24,516 nt of DNA, taken from NCBI GenBank assembly GCA_021151625.1, contig JAGKWY010000058.1, positions 1 through 24,516 on the forward strand, given 5' to 3'. The notes beneath the pieces are model-generated. The model ran no database searches and had not been told where the DNA came from. It saw only the letters and a list, made by a program, of their open reading frames with translations. Shown in pieces: positions 14,146 through 22,505 of this stretch. The translations under genes and the position numbers were made by a program. The stretch is from Gammaproteobacteria bacterium (GTDB lineage: Bacteria > Pseudomonadota > Gammaproteobacteria > Pseudomonadales > Cellvibrionaceae). Each line of letters opens with the position of its first letter. Positions within the stretch are counted from its first letter, which is position 1.

Positions 14146-15342
14146 TTGGCTGTGTCACCCAGGGATTTTTCTGTGGCATCAGAACCTCTTGCCCGTGCGG
14201 ATTCGCTCGATTTTTTGCGCGCTCTTGGTGTGTTGGGCATTTTATTAATTAATCTTTATTCCTTTGCTTTGCCGGCGGATATGCGTGCGAGCCCGCTCTT
14301 GCTGAGCGCTCCATCTGCACTGGATTCCTTCTTCTGGTATTTCCTGTCCCTGTTTGTCGATGGCAAATGCATTGCCGTGTTAAGTGTGTGCTTCGGTGCG
14401 AGTATGGAATATTTTGCACGTCGTCATGAGCAGCTTGAATGGCAGGGACGTCGTCTGTGGTGGTTAGCGGTGATAGGCAGTTTGCATGGATATCTGCTGT
14501 GGAGTGGCGATATTTTATTTACCTACGCAGTGATGGGGTGGATGGCCTGGCTGTGGCGTGGGTTTGGTCATCGCCGACTATTGCTGTTAGCGGTGATCTT
14601 AATTTCTACGCAGAGTTTTATGCTGCTGATATTTGAATTGTTGCCGGATAGTTTTCGTCAGGAGTGGGCGATATACGCTACGCCGGATGAGGTTGCACAA
14701 GAGATAACATATTATCAGCAATCCTGGAGTGAGCAATTTTCCGAGCGAGCCAATGAGTTTTTTTGGTTGCAGACAATGGTGGTGATTAACGGTTGGCCCA
14801 ATCTCGGTTTGATGTTGATTGGAATACTTATGGCGCGACAAGGATGGTTTTCAATAGGTATCAATCGCGCGTTGTTTAACTGGTTGCTCGGGGTAACTTT
14901 GGTGCCGGGATTGGGTTTGGTGATTTTGAGTTTGGTTATAGGTTGGCATAATGATTTTGCTGCGACCTACGTGTATGTATCAGGAGCGGCCGTGCACCTA
15001 TTGGGCGACTCCTTAATGGCGATTGGTTATGTGCTTATAGGTGTCCGTTGCTGTACTGCTAACGCCTTGAGTTTGTTGAGGTGGTTGCTGATGCCGGTCG
15101 GGAGTATGGCAATGAGTCTCTATATTCTGCAAACTCTAGTGTGTACATTTATTTTTTCTGGTTTTGGTGCAGGCTTATTCGCGCAGTTCAGCCTGTCACA
15201 GTTAATTTTATTTGCGCTCATCTTCTGGCTGGTGCAAATTTTTCTCGCGCATTGCTGGTTGCGCTACTTTTATTTTGGGCCGCTGGAATATTTATGGCGT
15301 TGGCTTGCTTATCGCGAATCCATACGTTGGCGTCGCTGCTAG
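14146..15342 (+). CDS. DUF418 (YeiB-like) inner-membrane protein
   Basis: A 398-residue polytopic membrane protein of the DUF418/YeiB family, whose function is not established. Typical traits are the N-terminal RADSLDFLRALGVLGILLIN, the LFVDGKCIAVLSVCFGASM segment and the C-terminal LYILQTLV and FGPLEYLWR motifs. About ten hydrophobic helices span the chain, and the long polar loop around 175-215 probably lies outside the membrane. TTG 14146 is preferred as start because GGAG sits eight bases upstream; earlier TTG 14125 would start right after the tRNA terminator's T-run. The gene appears monocistronic. Confidence 0.8.
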   Translation: MAVSPRDFSVASEPLARADSLDFLRALGVLGILLINLYSFALPADMRASPLLLSAPSALDSFFWYFLSLFVDGKCIAVLSVCFGASMEYFARRHEQLEWQGRRLWWLAVIGSLHGYLLWSGDILFTYAVMGWMAWLWRGFGHRRLLLLAVILISTQSFMLLIFELLPDSFRQEWAIYATPDEVAQEITYYQQSWSEQFSERANEFFWLQTMVVINGWPNLGLMLIGILMARQGWFSIGINRALFNWLLGVTLVPGLGLVILSLVIGWHNDFAATYVYVSGAAVHLLGDSLMAIGYVLIGVRCCTANALSLLRWLLMPVGSMAMSLYILQTLVCTFIFSGFGAGLFAQFSLSQLILFALIFWLVQIFLAHCWLRYFYFGPLEYLWRWLAYRESIRWRRC

Positions 15343-15343
15343 C

Positions 15344-15385
15344 TGTCATGGGTTTTGGTTCTAAGCCCCAATTCTTTTCATGACA
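15344..15385. repeat. Seven-base inverted repeat after the DUF418 gene
   Basis: TGTCATG (15344-15350) and CATGACA (15379-15385) are perfect inverted copies 28 bases apart, with an inner TTGG/CCAA. Without a T-run it is more likely a weak mRNA-end structure or a regulatory site before the PilZ gene than a terminator. Confidence 0.35.
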
Positions 15386-15456
15386 ATCTAATCCAATTCC
15401 AAATTCCTGCTGATTTACACTTTTTGTATCCGTGGATGTAAAGAGAGTGTGAATTT

Positions 15457-15873
15457 ATGCGTAGCTATATTCGCCATCCCACATCAATTCCGATTCAGGT
15501 CTGCGCCGGTGGCGATGACGGTGCGCGCGTTCGCGTGCGCAACCTGAGTGCGGGTGGGCTGTGCTTCATCACCGACCAGCCGGTTAAGGTCGGTACCCTG
15601 GTTGAGTTTGAAATTCCCGTTACCAAGCCGGATTACCACGGTAGTGGTGTGATTGTTTGGCGCCGCGAACACAGTATGCGTGAATACGAGGTAGGGGTGC
15701 GCTTTACCAGTGACGACGAATATTTCCGCACGCGCATGGTGGAGCAGGTGTGCCAGATTGAAGACTATCGCCAGCGTCTGGCCCTGAAGGGGCGGCAGCT
15801 AACCAGCGAGCAGGCGGCGCTGGAGTGGATAGAGCGCTACTCGGGGAATTTTGATAAACAAGCTTCCGGTTAA
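15457..15873 (+). CDS. PilZ domain protein, probable c-di-GMP receptor
   Basis: PilZ domains bind cyclic di-GMP and control motility, biofilm and secretion. The 138-residue product shows both binding signatures: R-x3-R at R2 and R6 and N-x-S-x-x-G at N29, S31 and G34. The remaining beta-barrel runs to about residue 90 and ends in GVRF-like sequence; a helical C-terminal extension (about 90-138) follows. The start has a purine-rich AAAGAGAG upstream. No diguanylate cyclase or motility gene is nearby, so the output partner is unknown. Confidence 0.9.
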   Translation: MRSYIRHPTSIPIQVCAGGDDGARVRVRNLSAGGLCFITDQPVKVGTLVEFEIPVTKPDYHGSGVIVWRREHSMREYEVGVRFTSDDEYFRTRMVEQVCQIEDYRQRLALKGRQLTSEQAALEWIERYSGNFDKQASG

Positions 15874-15884
15874 TAAAATGACGC

Positions 15885-15916
15885 AAAAAAATCCCCGCAG
15901 TCTGCGGGGATTTTTT
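15885..15916. terminator. Bidirectional intrinsic terminator
   Basis: ATCCCCGCA (15891-15899) pairs with TGCGGGGAT (15903-15911) around a three-base loop, with an A-run before and a T-run after. It can stop the PilZ transcript (plus) and the AmpG-like transcript (minus). Confidence 0.92.
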
Positions 15917-15935
15917 ATTGTGAATAATCGCTATT

Positions 15936-17252
15936 TTATTCGTGCTTATGTGGGAAAGGTGCGAACCAGCAGATCAAAAAAGATGGGATTGTCACAATCA
16001 TCACAAACACAAAATAACCTATATAGCCCATGGCCTCTTGCAGGTGTCCGCTCACCATACCGGTAAGCATCATGCATAGACCCATTAATGCAGTACCGAA
16101 CGCATAGTGAGTAGTCGCATATTTACCGGGTGCCAATTGTTGCATCAGGTAAATCATAAAACCTACTGAGCCGATACCAAAAAAGAACTGCTCGATAATC
16201 ACGCCGATACTGATTAGGGTGGCGCTTTCAGGTTGGTACATTGCCAGGAACAGGAAGGTAATGTTAGGAATATTTACGCAGCAGCAGAGCGGGAAAAGTG
16301 CTTTTTGCAGGCCTTTTTTTGCAACATAAGCACCGCCAACCAGAGAGCCGATTAACAGTGCCACCAAGCCGAAGGTACCGTAAATCAAACCAAATTCCTG
16401 GTTGGTTAAATTCAGTCCGCCATTTTCAACGGTATCTTTCATAAACAGCATGCTGGGCGCATTTAAAAAACCAAAGCTGACGCGGAACAACAAAGCAAAA
16501 CCGATCATCAACCAGATGCCTTGTTTTTGGAAAAAAGTAACGAACGCATCCATCAGGGTTGAAATAGCTTCGGCAGGATTTTTTGGGGTGTTTTCCGCGC
16601 GCGCGCCATCGGGCATTACTCGCCAGTGCCAAGCGGCCATCAACAACATAATAACGCCGAGCAGCCCAAAGACCAGTTGCCAGGATTGAATCCACTCAGG
16701 ACCAGATACATGGGGGTCATGCTTGAAATAGTGTTCGTGCAATACGCCGCTGAGCACTACCATCACGCTCATCATGGCGAGCTTGCCCAGGTTCCAGCTC
16801 AGGCTTTGCCAGCCACAATAAAGTGCCTGGGATTTTGCATCCAGTGCCGTTACATAAACCCCGTCGGTGGTGATGTCTTGTGATGAGCCGATAAACGACA
16901 GCACCCAGAAAAACGCGAGCATGATGGTTACATAGTTAGGCATGTTCATCGCGAACGATACGCCAATGAAACCGACACCCAATAAAATCTGGCTGAGCAG
17001 TACAAAAAACTTTTTGGTTTTGTACATTTCCAGAAAAGCGGCAAAGAAAGGTTTTACTGTGTAGGCAAGGCCCAGTGCACTGGCATAAGCGGCCGCTTCA
17101 CCATTATCCATGCCCAGGTTGCTAAACATCACTACTGCGGCGGCAGTGAGCATGTTATACGTGAGCGCCATCGTAAAATAACCGGTGGGCACCCAGAGTA
17201 AGGGGTGTTTCGTTTTGGGTGGAGCAATAGCGATGTCAGGGGCAGAATTCAT
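15936..17252 (-). CDS. AmpG-like MFS permease
   Basis: A 438-residue inner-membrane transporter of about 12 helices. SSQDITTDGVYVTAL matches the AmpG/PAT-type loop signature (S-x-Q-D-I-x-x-D). AmpG imports anhydromuropeptides for peptidoglycan recycling, but relatives import other saccharides, and I cannot tell the substrate here. ATG 17252 is the start: AAGG lies nine bases upstream, while a longer frame to 17336 adds a non-conserved polar extension. It has its own upstream region, separated from ppa by a terminator. Confidence is high for the fold and moderate for the subgroup. Confidence 0.78.
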   Translation of the reverse strand: MNSAPDIAIAPPKTKHPLLWVPTGYFTMALTYNMLTAAAVVMFSNLGMDNGEAAAYASALGLAYTVKPFFAAFLEMYKTKKFFVLLSQILLGVGFIGVSFAMNMPNYVTIMLAFFWVLSFIGSSQDITTDGVYVTALDAKSQALYCGWQSLSWNLGKLAMMSVMVVLSGVLHEHYFKHDPHVSGPEWIQSWQLVFGLLGVIMLLMAAWHWRVMPDGARAENTPKNPAEAISTLMDAFVTFFQKQGIWLMIGFALLFRVSFGFLNAPSMLFMKDTVENGGLNLTNQEFGLIYGTFGLVALLIGSLVGGAYVAKKGLQKALFPLCCCVNIPNITFLFLAMYQPESATLISIGVIIEQFFFGIGSVGFMIYLMQQLAPGKYATTHYAFGTALMGLCMMLTGMVSGHLQEAMGYIGYFVFVMIVTIPSFLICWFAPFPHKHE

Positions 17253-17386
17253 TGCTAAATACCTTGGTTTTTTCGCTGTTATTGTTTGTGGTAACGCCTG
17301 CCGCTCGTGTATGGTCAGGTTGCTGGCGCTACGCACTGCCTCTGGTTTTATTGAGTTGGCTTATTCCGTGCCTTATTTTTTTAATA

Positions 17387-17414
17387 TGTTACTTCTTAAT
17401 TTGTAGATGTAACA
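17387..17414. promoter_or_regulatory. Inverted repeat upstream of the AmpG-like gene
   Basis: TGTTAC (17387-17392) and GTAACA (17409-17414) are a perfect inverted repeat with a 16-base spacer, about 140 bases upstream of the permease start. It could be an operator; no motif match is known to me. Confidence 0.25.
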
Positions 17415-17436
17415 GGATGCTGTTTCCGCGTTAAAA

Positions 17437-17456
17437 CAGGGGCTGGTTAGCCCCTG
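17437..17456 (-). terminator. Intrinsic terminator of ppa
   Basis: CAGGGGCT and AGCCCCTG form a perfect eight-base stem with a four-base loop; on the minus strand TTTTAA follows. It lies about 65 bases after the ppa stop. Confidence 0.8.
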
Positions 17457-17520
17457 CGATCTCTCTCACCTGATCGAGCGGTTATAGGGTACTGCTTGTT
17501 GTTTTTGGTAAAGCCCTGGA

Positions 17521-18051
17521 TTACTTGCTGCTTTTGTAAGTTTCAGCGGCTTTCAAAATTTCTGCGCGCGCTTCTTCCAGGTCACCCCAGCCAGCCACTT
17601 TAACCCACTTGCCTTTTTCCAGATCCTTGTAGTGTTCAAAGAAATGTTCGATTTGCTTGATGGTCACTTCCGGCAGGTCGCTCAGGGTTTTTACTTTGCT
17701 GTAAATGGTGGTCAGTTTGTCGTGCGGAACTGCCACGATTTTCGCATCTTCACCGGCTTCGTCGGTCATTTTCAGTACACCCAGTGGGCGGCAGCGAATC
17801 ACTGAGCCTGCTTGTACTGGCTGCGGGAACACTACCAGCACGTCTGCTGCATCACCATCGCCACACAGGGTTTGTGGGATGTAACCGTAGTTGCAAGGGT
17901 AGTACATGGCGGTACTAACCAGGCGATCCACAAACAGGCTGTTGCTGTCCTTGTCGATCTCATACTTGATACCGCTGTTCATCGGGATTTCGATCACAAC
18001 GTAAAAATCATCGGGCAGGCTTTTGCCGGCTGGAACAAGTTCAAAACTCAT
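17521..18051 (-). CDS. ppa: Inorganic pyrophosphatase, family I
   Basis: Soluble pyrophosphatase splits pyrophosphate to two phosphates, pulling biosynthetic reactions forward. The 176-residue product has the usual length and the family I signature DGDAADVLV (canonically DGDPxDVLV) at about 65-73, with the nearby KYEIDK and YPCNYGYIPQT segments that complete the active site. The start has AGGAATACACC directly before ATG. The upstream region has an extended -10 (TG-G-TAGAAT). It follows the FHA gene on the same strand and ends at its own terminator. Confidence 0.97.
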   Translation of the reverse strand: MSFELVPAGKSLPDDFYVVIEIPMNSGIKYEIDKDSNSLFVDRLVSTAMYYPCNYGYIPQTLCGDGDAADVLVVFPQPVQAGSVIRCRPLGVLKMTDEAGEDAKIVAVPHDKLTTIYSKVKTLSDLPEVTIKQIEHFFEHYKDLEKGKWVKVAGWGDLEEARAEILKAAETYKSSK

Positions 18052-18138
18052 GGTGTATTCCTGAGGTTTATTGGTTGAAAGTTATGGCGTTAATCAATAA
18101 AAACGATTGAGCACAAGAGCGTAGAAAGTAGGCCGCGG

Positions 18139-18147
18139 ATTCTACCA
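18139..18147 (-). promoter_or_regulatory. Extended -10 element upstream of ppa
   Basis: On the minus strand TGG-TAGAAT is followed by CCGCGGCC. The stop codon TAG of the FHA gene forms the first three bases of the -10 box. It predicts a leader of about 80 bases before ppa. No clear -35 is seen, as is common for extended -10 promoters. Confidence 0.45.
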
Positions 18148-18972
18148 CAACACAAACACGAGGATAGCGCAGCCCACCAGCGCGGCGGCTGTCAGGGCTA
18201 GCCAGGCGTTGCGCCGGCCGCTGTGATAGGTCGGCTCTATGCGATTGCCGGGCGAGGTGGGGCGGGTTTTCCAGCGTTTGGGTTCATTGCTGAGCTGTTT
18301 GCGCTCTACAGGTTTGGCAAGTTCATCAATGGGTTTGCGGATACGGGTTTTATTGTCTTCGAGGTCCGGTGCCACTATGCGGAAACTGTAGACATCCAGG
18401 CGCAATCGGTCACCATTATTGGCGGTGGCATTGTCGACGCGCAGCTCGTTCAAATAGGTGCCGTTGGCGGAGCCCAAATCCTTAACGCGTAAATGGTTAC
18501 CTTCGATGGTGATCTCTACGTGACGGCGCGACAAATGAGTACCGGGAATCACTATGTCACACTGGTTGCCGCGACCAATTACGGTGCTGCGTTCGGCGGG
18601 GATAATAAAGTGTTTACCGGCGAGCCAACTGGAGTCGGACACCAGGCGCCAGGGCGTGCTATAGGTCTCTTTGCTTTTATCTGGCAGGCTGCGTGGATCC
18701 AGCACAATCATCTCTGCATGGCCAAGTTTGATAATATCGCCGGGCAGTATTTCTTTCTGGGTGATGCGCTGACCATTAATAAAGCAGCCGGAGCTACTGT
18801 TGTTGTCTTTCAGCAGATAGCGATTGTCTTCCTGAATAATCCTGGCGTGGTGCGGGTCTATGCCGTCTTCGTTAAGGGTCAAATGGTTGTCGGATGCGCT
18901 GCCAATCGCAAAAAGTTTTTCGACCACCCACAAAGGTGGGCGGCGATTATCCTTAAAATGAAGTTTAAGCAT
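18142..18972 (-). CDS. Tail-anchored protein with two FHA domains
   Basis: FHA domains bind phosphothreonine peptides. The 276-residue product has FHA1 (about 18-92), FHA2 (about 126-200), a basic linker and a single hydrophobic C-terminal helix (255-275), so the FHA domains should face the cytoplasm. FHA2 is canonical: G133-R134, SRRH (148-151) and NGT (170-172). FHA1 keeps NG (66-67) but has GS at 24-25 for the usual Gly-Arg and DPHH for Ser-x-x-His, so it may not bind phosphothreonine. No Ser/Thr kinase or type VI secretion gene is in the window. It is divergent from the SelT-like gene with 139 bases between. Confidence 0.85.
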   Translation of the reverse strand: MLKLHFKDNRRPPLWVVEKLFAIGSASDNHLTLNEDGIDPHHARIIQEDNRYLLKDNNSSSGCFINGQRITQKEILPGDIIKLGHAEMIVLDPRSLPDKSKETYSTPWRLVSDSSWLAGKHFIIPAERSTVIGRGNQCDIVIPGTHLSRRHVEITIEGNHLRVKDLGSANGTYLNELRVDNATANNGDRLRLDVYSFRIVAPDLEDNKTRIRKPIDELAKPVERKQLSNEPKRWKTRPTSPGNRIEPTYHSGRRNAWLALTAAALVGCAILVFVLW

Positions 18973-19111
18973 GGCAGATTCCGTATTTTGGCGTCTAATT
19001 CAACTTTTATGTGGCTATCTACCTTGAATTGGTCGCCTTTGGGCGTAAATCCTGTGGTTTGGAATGACCTTATGCCGAATTCTATGTACTCAATCCCTAA
19101 AGGGCAATCTT

Positions 19112-19432
19112 ATGACCGATATTAGTTTTAGTGCACCGCCAGCCGCGACCAATAAAGTGGTGATTCACTACTGCAATATGTGCCGCTGGATGCTGCGTTC
19201 AGCCTGGCTTGCGCAGGAGTTATTAAGTACTTTTGATGGTGAACTGGATGAGGTGAGCCTGCATCCGGGAACCGGCGGGATCTTCCATGTCTGGCTCAAT
19301 GACCAGATTATCTGGGATAGGGTTGCTGATGGCGGCTTTCCCGAAGCCAAGGAACTTAAGCAGCGGGTGCGCGATCTACTCTGCCCGGATCGCTCTTTGG
19401 GACATAGTGATGGTCACAAGAAGGGTGGCTGA
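19112..19432 (+). CDS. SelT/SelW/SelH (Rdx) family thioredoxin-fold protein
   Basis: A 106-residue product with the Rdx-family pattern: VVIHYCNMCRWMLRSAWLAQELLSTF near the N-terminus, containing the redox CxxC (C21, C24), then GGIFHV and a segment DGGFPEAKELKQRVRDLL that ends the fold. The selenocysteine found in animal homologues is Cys here. The role is likely redox, but no substrate is known for bacterial members. ATG 19112 has AAAGGG seven bases upstream; an in-frame earlier start (19064) adds a non-conserved tail. Confidence 0.85.
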   Translation: MTDISFSAPPAATNKVVIHYCNMCRWMLRSAWLAQELLSTFDGELDEVSLHPGTGGIFHVWLNDQIIWDRVADGGFPEAKELKQRVRDLLCPDRSLGHSDGHKKGG

Positions 19433-19499
19433 CCTTTGTAACAAAACGTTGCAAATGCGGTGAGTTAATAGGCTTTTTACTGTTTTCACTGGCGCTGGC

Positions 19500-19508
19500 T
19501 GGCATAAT
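19500..19508 (+). promoter_or_regulatory. Extended -10 element upstream of the RND/MMPL gene
   Basis: TGG-CATAAT resembles an extended -10 (TGn-TATAAT) and is followed by GGCGCGC. It would give a leader of about 85 bases before ATG 19599. No good -35 at 16-18 bases is present. Confidence 0.4.
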
Positions 19509-19598
19509 GGCGCGCACTCTGGCCGGTTTTCGGCGGTCTTGTTCCATAAGTTGGCCCTGTTGGATTCTGCAAGGTCACCTCTCAACTGGATTTTTGGA

Positions 19599-22211
19599 AT
19601 GTCCTCATCGTCTTCTCTGCTTCGCACAATCTCTCAAATCTATCGCACCCTGGTTATTCGTCTTCCCTATCATGTGCTAACCGCCATGGTGGTGCTGACG
19701 CTGGTAGCGGCCTTTGGCATGACTAATTTCAAGTTGGATGCTTCGGCCGATTCGCTGACGTTGGAGCACGACACCTCAATTGATTATTTCCGTGAAATCT
19801 CCAAGCGCTATCAAAGCGGTGATTTCTTGGTGCTCACTTACAGCCCAAAAACCGAAATGTTTTCGGATGAGTCGATTAATACGCTTAAGCAATTGAGTGA
19901 TGACCTGGCCAAAGTTGAAGGTGTGGCCAGTGTTTACTCCATGATTGATGTACCCCTGCTCTACAGCCCCATGCGCCCGCTGGCTGAGCAAAAAGAATCA
20001 ACGCGCACACTGCTGACGCCTGATGTAGATCGCGCTATGGCTAAAGAGGAGTTTTTAAATAGTCCGATTTATCGCGATACCTTGCTGAGCAAAGATGGAA
20101 CTACCACTGCGCTGTTGCTGAATTTAAAAGTTAATGATCAATATATTGAAATGGCGCGCAATCGCGATGCTTTGCGCTTGAAACGCGATACGCAAGGATT
20201 GTCTGCGGCAGAGACACAAGAGCTTGAGCGTGTGTCGGCGGAATTTCTTGCCTACCGCACTGCCTCAGCTGCGCAGGATGCAGCGCGGGTAGAAATTGTG
20301 CGTGGTATCGCGGCTAAATATAGAGATCGCGCGCAAATTTTTCTGGGTGGTGTGAGCATGATTACCACCGACATGATCGCCTATATCAAAAGCGATCTGG
20401 TGGTTTTTGGTGGTGCGCTTATTGCCTTTATGATTTTTATGCTGGCGTTTTTGTTTCGCCAATGGCGCTTTGTAGTTCTGCCATTAACTACTTGTTTAAT
20501 GTCTGTGGTGATGATGCTCGGTTGGCTGAGCTGGATTGATTGGCGTATGACGGTCATCTCTTCCAACTTTGTCGCACTGCTATTAATTATGGTGTTTGCA
20601 TTTACTATTTATGTGGTGGTGCGCTACCGCGAAATCCATGCCGCCGATCCGGATGCAGAGCAAGAAGATCTGGTTATGCAAACTGTGCGCGATATGGTGG
20701 TGCCCTGTTTGTATTCCGCGTTAACAACCATTGTTGCGTTTATGTCGCTGGTGATGAGCGGTATTCGCCCGGTAATCGATTTTGGCTGGATGATGACCAT
20801 CGGTTTGTGTGTCGGTTTTATTTTGGTTTTTGTTATTTTGCCTGCGGGGTTGATGATTCTGCCCAAGGGGCAGCCCAAAGATCGCGGCGATAACTCTGCC
20901 GCACTTACAGTTAAATTTTCCAAACTAGCTGAATTTCACGGTGGGAAAATTTTGTTGATAAGTCTGGTGGTGGCGCTGGTGAGTGGCTGGGGAATTAGCC
21001 GGCTACAGGTGGAAAATCGCTTTGTTGATTATTTCAAAGAAGACAGTGAAATCCATCAAGGGCTGAGTGTTATTGATCGCCAATTGGGCGGCACAGTGAC
21101 ACTGGATATAGTTCTGGATGCCGAAAAGAATACGCTGGAAGTAGTTGAGGCCGAAACGCCAACAGCTGAGCAAGAAGCAACTGGCGATGAAGTGCTGGAT
21201 GCAGAAGATCCATTTGCGGATGCAGCAGCTGCTGAATCGACCGCAACGGAAGAAGACCCCTTTGCAGAAATGGATGAGGATGCTTTTGCTGATGATTCAG
21301 CAGCCACTGCTAGTGTCCAGAGCTATTGGTTTAGTGTGGCGGGCCTTGATCAAATCAAACAACTGCACGAGTTTCTTGAGGCTCAGCCAGAAATCGGCAA
21401 GGTGCAGTCGCTCGCAACTGTTTATCAGTTGGCGCACGACATTAATAAGGGCAAGCTGAATGACTTCGAATTGAATGTTCTGCGTAACATGCTTTCTGAT
21501 GATATTAAAAATTTCCTGATCAAACCTTATCTGGTGGATGAGTTGCAGCAGACGCGCATCACCATGCGCATTATTGAAACTACTCCGAATCTAAAGCGCG
21601 CCGAGTTGGTAGAGCGTATTCGTCAATACGCCGAAACCGATGGCGGTTTTAAGCAGGAACAGGTGCATTTCACCGGCATGCTGGTGTTGTATAACAATAT
21701 GCTGGCAAGTTTATTCCATTCGCAAATTGCCACTATTGGTGTGGTTTTCTTTGCCATTATGCTGATGATGGTGGCGCTGTTCCGCTCAATCAAAATTGCC
21801 ATTATTGCGATATTGCCGAATATCCTTGCCGCAGGCACGGTGTTGGGGGCTATGGGCTTGGTGGGGATTCCGCTGGATATGATGACGACTACTATTGCAG
21901 CAATTGTGGTGGGTGTAGGCGTGGATCAGGCAATTCAATATTTCTATCGCTTCCGGGTAGAGTTTGAATATACCGGTAGCTATGTGGAAGCTATGCATCG
22001 CTCACATGCTTCTATTGGGCGCGCTATGTATTACACATCGGTCACTATTGTGGTGGGCTTTTCTATTTTGATGCTCTCACAATTTATTCCTTCAATTTAT
22101 TTTGGCGTGTTAACCGCATTTGCCATGTTTATGGCGATTGTGGGGTCACTGACACTCTTGCCAAAATTAATTCTGATGATGAAGCCTTTGGGGGCGGAAA
22201 AATCTGCATAA
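19599..22211 (+). CDS. RND/MMPL superfamily exporter
   Basis: An 870-residue inner-membrane protein with the two-fold RND plan: a first membrane helix (about 22-42), a periplasmic loop, a block of five helices (about 265-430), a seventh helix (about 450-470), a second periplasmic loop and a final block of five helices. GVGVDQAIQYFYRF in the last block resembles the core of MMPL/HAE-type transporters, which carry lipids or hydrophobic compounds; substrate unknown. The second periplasmic loop contains a low-complexity acidic insertion (about 512-568) rich in Glu, Asp and Ala, with DPFA twice and DAFA once. ATG 19599 is preferred over a start at 19539; the SD is weak. No membrane-fusion or outer-membrane partner gene is adjacent. 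Confidence 0.85.
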   Translation: MSSSSSLLRTISQIYRTLVIRLPYHVLTAMVVLTLVAAFGMTNFKLDASADSLTLEHDTSIDYFREISKRYQSGDFLVLTYSPKTEMFSDESINTLKQLSDDLAKVEGVASVYSMIDVPLLYSPMRPLAEQKESTRTLLTPDVDRAMAKEEFLNSPIYRDTLLSKDGTTTALLLNLKVNDQYIEMARNRDALRLKRDTQGLSAAETQELERVSAEFLAYRTASAAQDAARVEIVRGIAAKYRDRAQIFLGGVSMITTDMIAYIKSDLVVFGGALIAFMIFMLAFLFRQWRFVVLPLTTCLMSVVMMLGWLSWIDWRMTVISSNFVALLLIMVFAFTIYVVVRYREIHAADPDAEQEDLVMQTVRDMVVPCLYSALTTIVAFMSLVMSGIRPVIDFGWMMTIGLCVGFILVFVILPAGLMILPKGQPKDRGDNSAALTVKFSKLAEFHGGKILLISLVVALVSGWGISRLQVENRFVDYFKEDSEIHQGLSVIDRQLGGTVTLDIVLDAEKNTLEVVEAETPTAEQEATGDEVLDAEDPFADAAAAESTATEEDPFAEMDEDAFADDSAATASVQSYWFSVAGLDQIKQLHEFLEAQPEIGKVQSLATVYQLAHDINKGKLNDFELNVLRNMLSDDIKNFLIKPYLVDELQQTRITMRIIETTPNLKRAELVERIRQYAETDGGFKQEQVHFTGMLVLYNNMLASLFHSQIATIGVVFFAIMLMMVALFRSIKIAIIAILPNILAAGTVLGAMGLVGIPLDMMTTTIAAIVVGVGVDQAIQYFYRFRVEFEYTGSYVEAMHRSHASIGRAMYYTSVTIVVGFSILMLSQFIPSIYFGVLTAFAMFMAIVGSLTLLPKLILMMKPLGAEKSA

Positions 22212-22262
22212 CCAGTTAGGATTACTGGAGTTAATATTCCCTAAATAAGGATTGCTTCTATT

Positions 22263-22293
22263 AAAGCCAGCTCCTACAAAGAGCTGGCTTTTT
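22263..22293 (+). terminator. Intrinsic terminator of the RND/MMPL gene
   Basis: AAAGCCAGCTC and GAGCTGGCTTT form an 11-base stem with a seven-base loop and a T-run. It lies about 50 bases after the stop. The rest of 22294-22460 shows nothing I can support. Confidence 0.9.
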
Positions 22294-22462
22294 CATATAC
22301 GTCTTCTGGAGTTTTTATCCCACGGCTCCTTGGGTACAGCCTGTGGTGCTGGATGTTTTCAGCTCATATTGATGTGTTTTTTAATCGTACAGCTCTGGAG
22401 TGAATAATTGCTTCCTAAATGGATCTTTCGATAGTAAGCCCATTTCGGTGTGGGATATAAAT

Positions 22463-22489
22463 AAAAAAGGGCGCTTGCGCGCCCTCTTT
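22463..22489. terminator. Bidirectional terminator, mainly of the lipoprotein gene
   Basis: GGGCGC (22469-22474) pairs with GCGCCC (22479-22484) over a TTGC loop. On the minus strand TTTTTTATTTAT follows, a strong termination signal; on the plus strand TCTTTTT follows. Confidence 0.85.
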
Positions 22490-22505
22490 TTCTGTCTTGG
22501 GTAAA

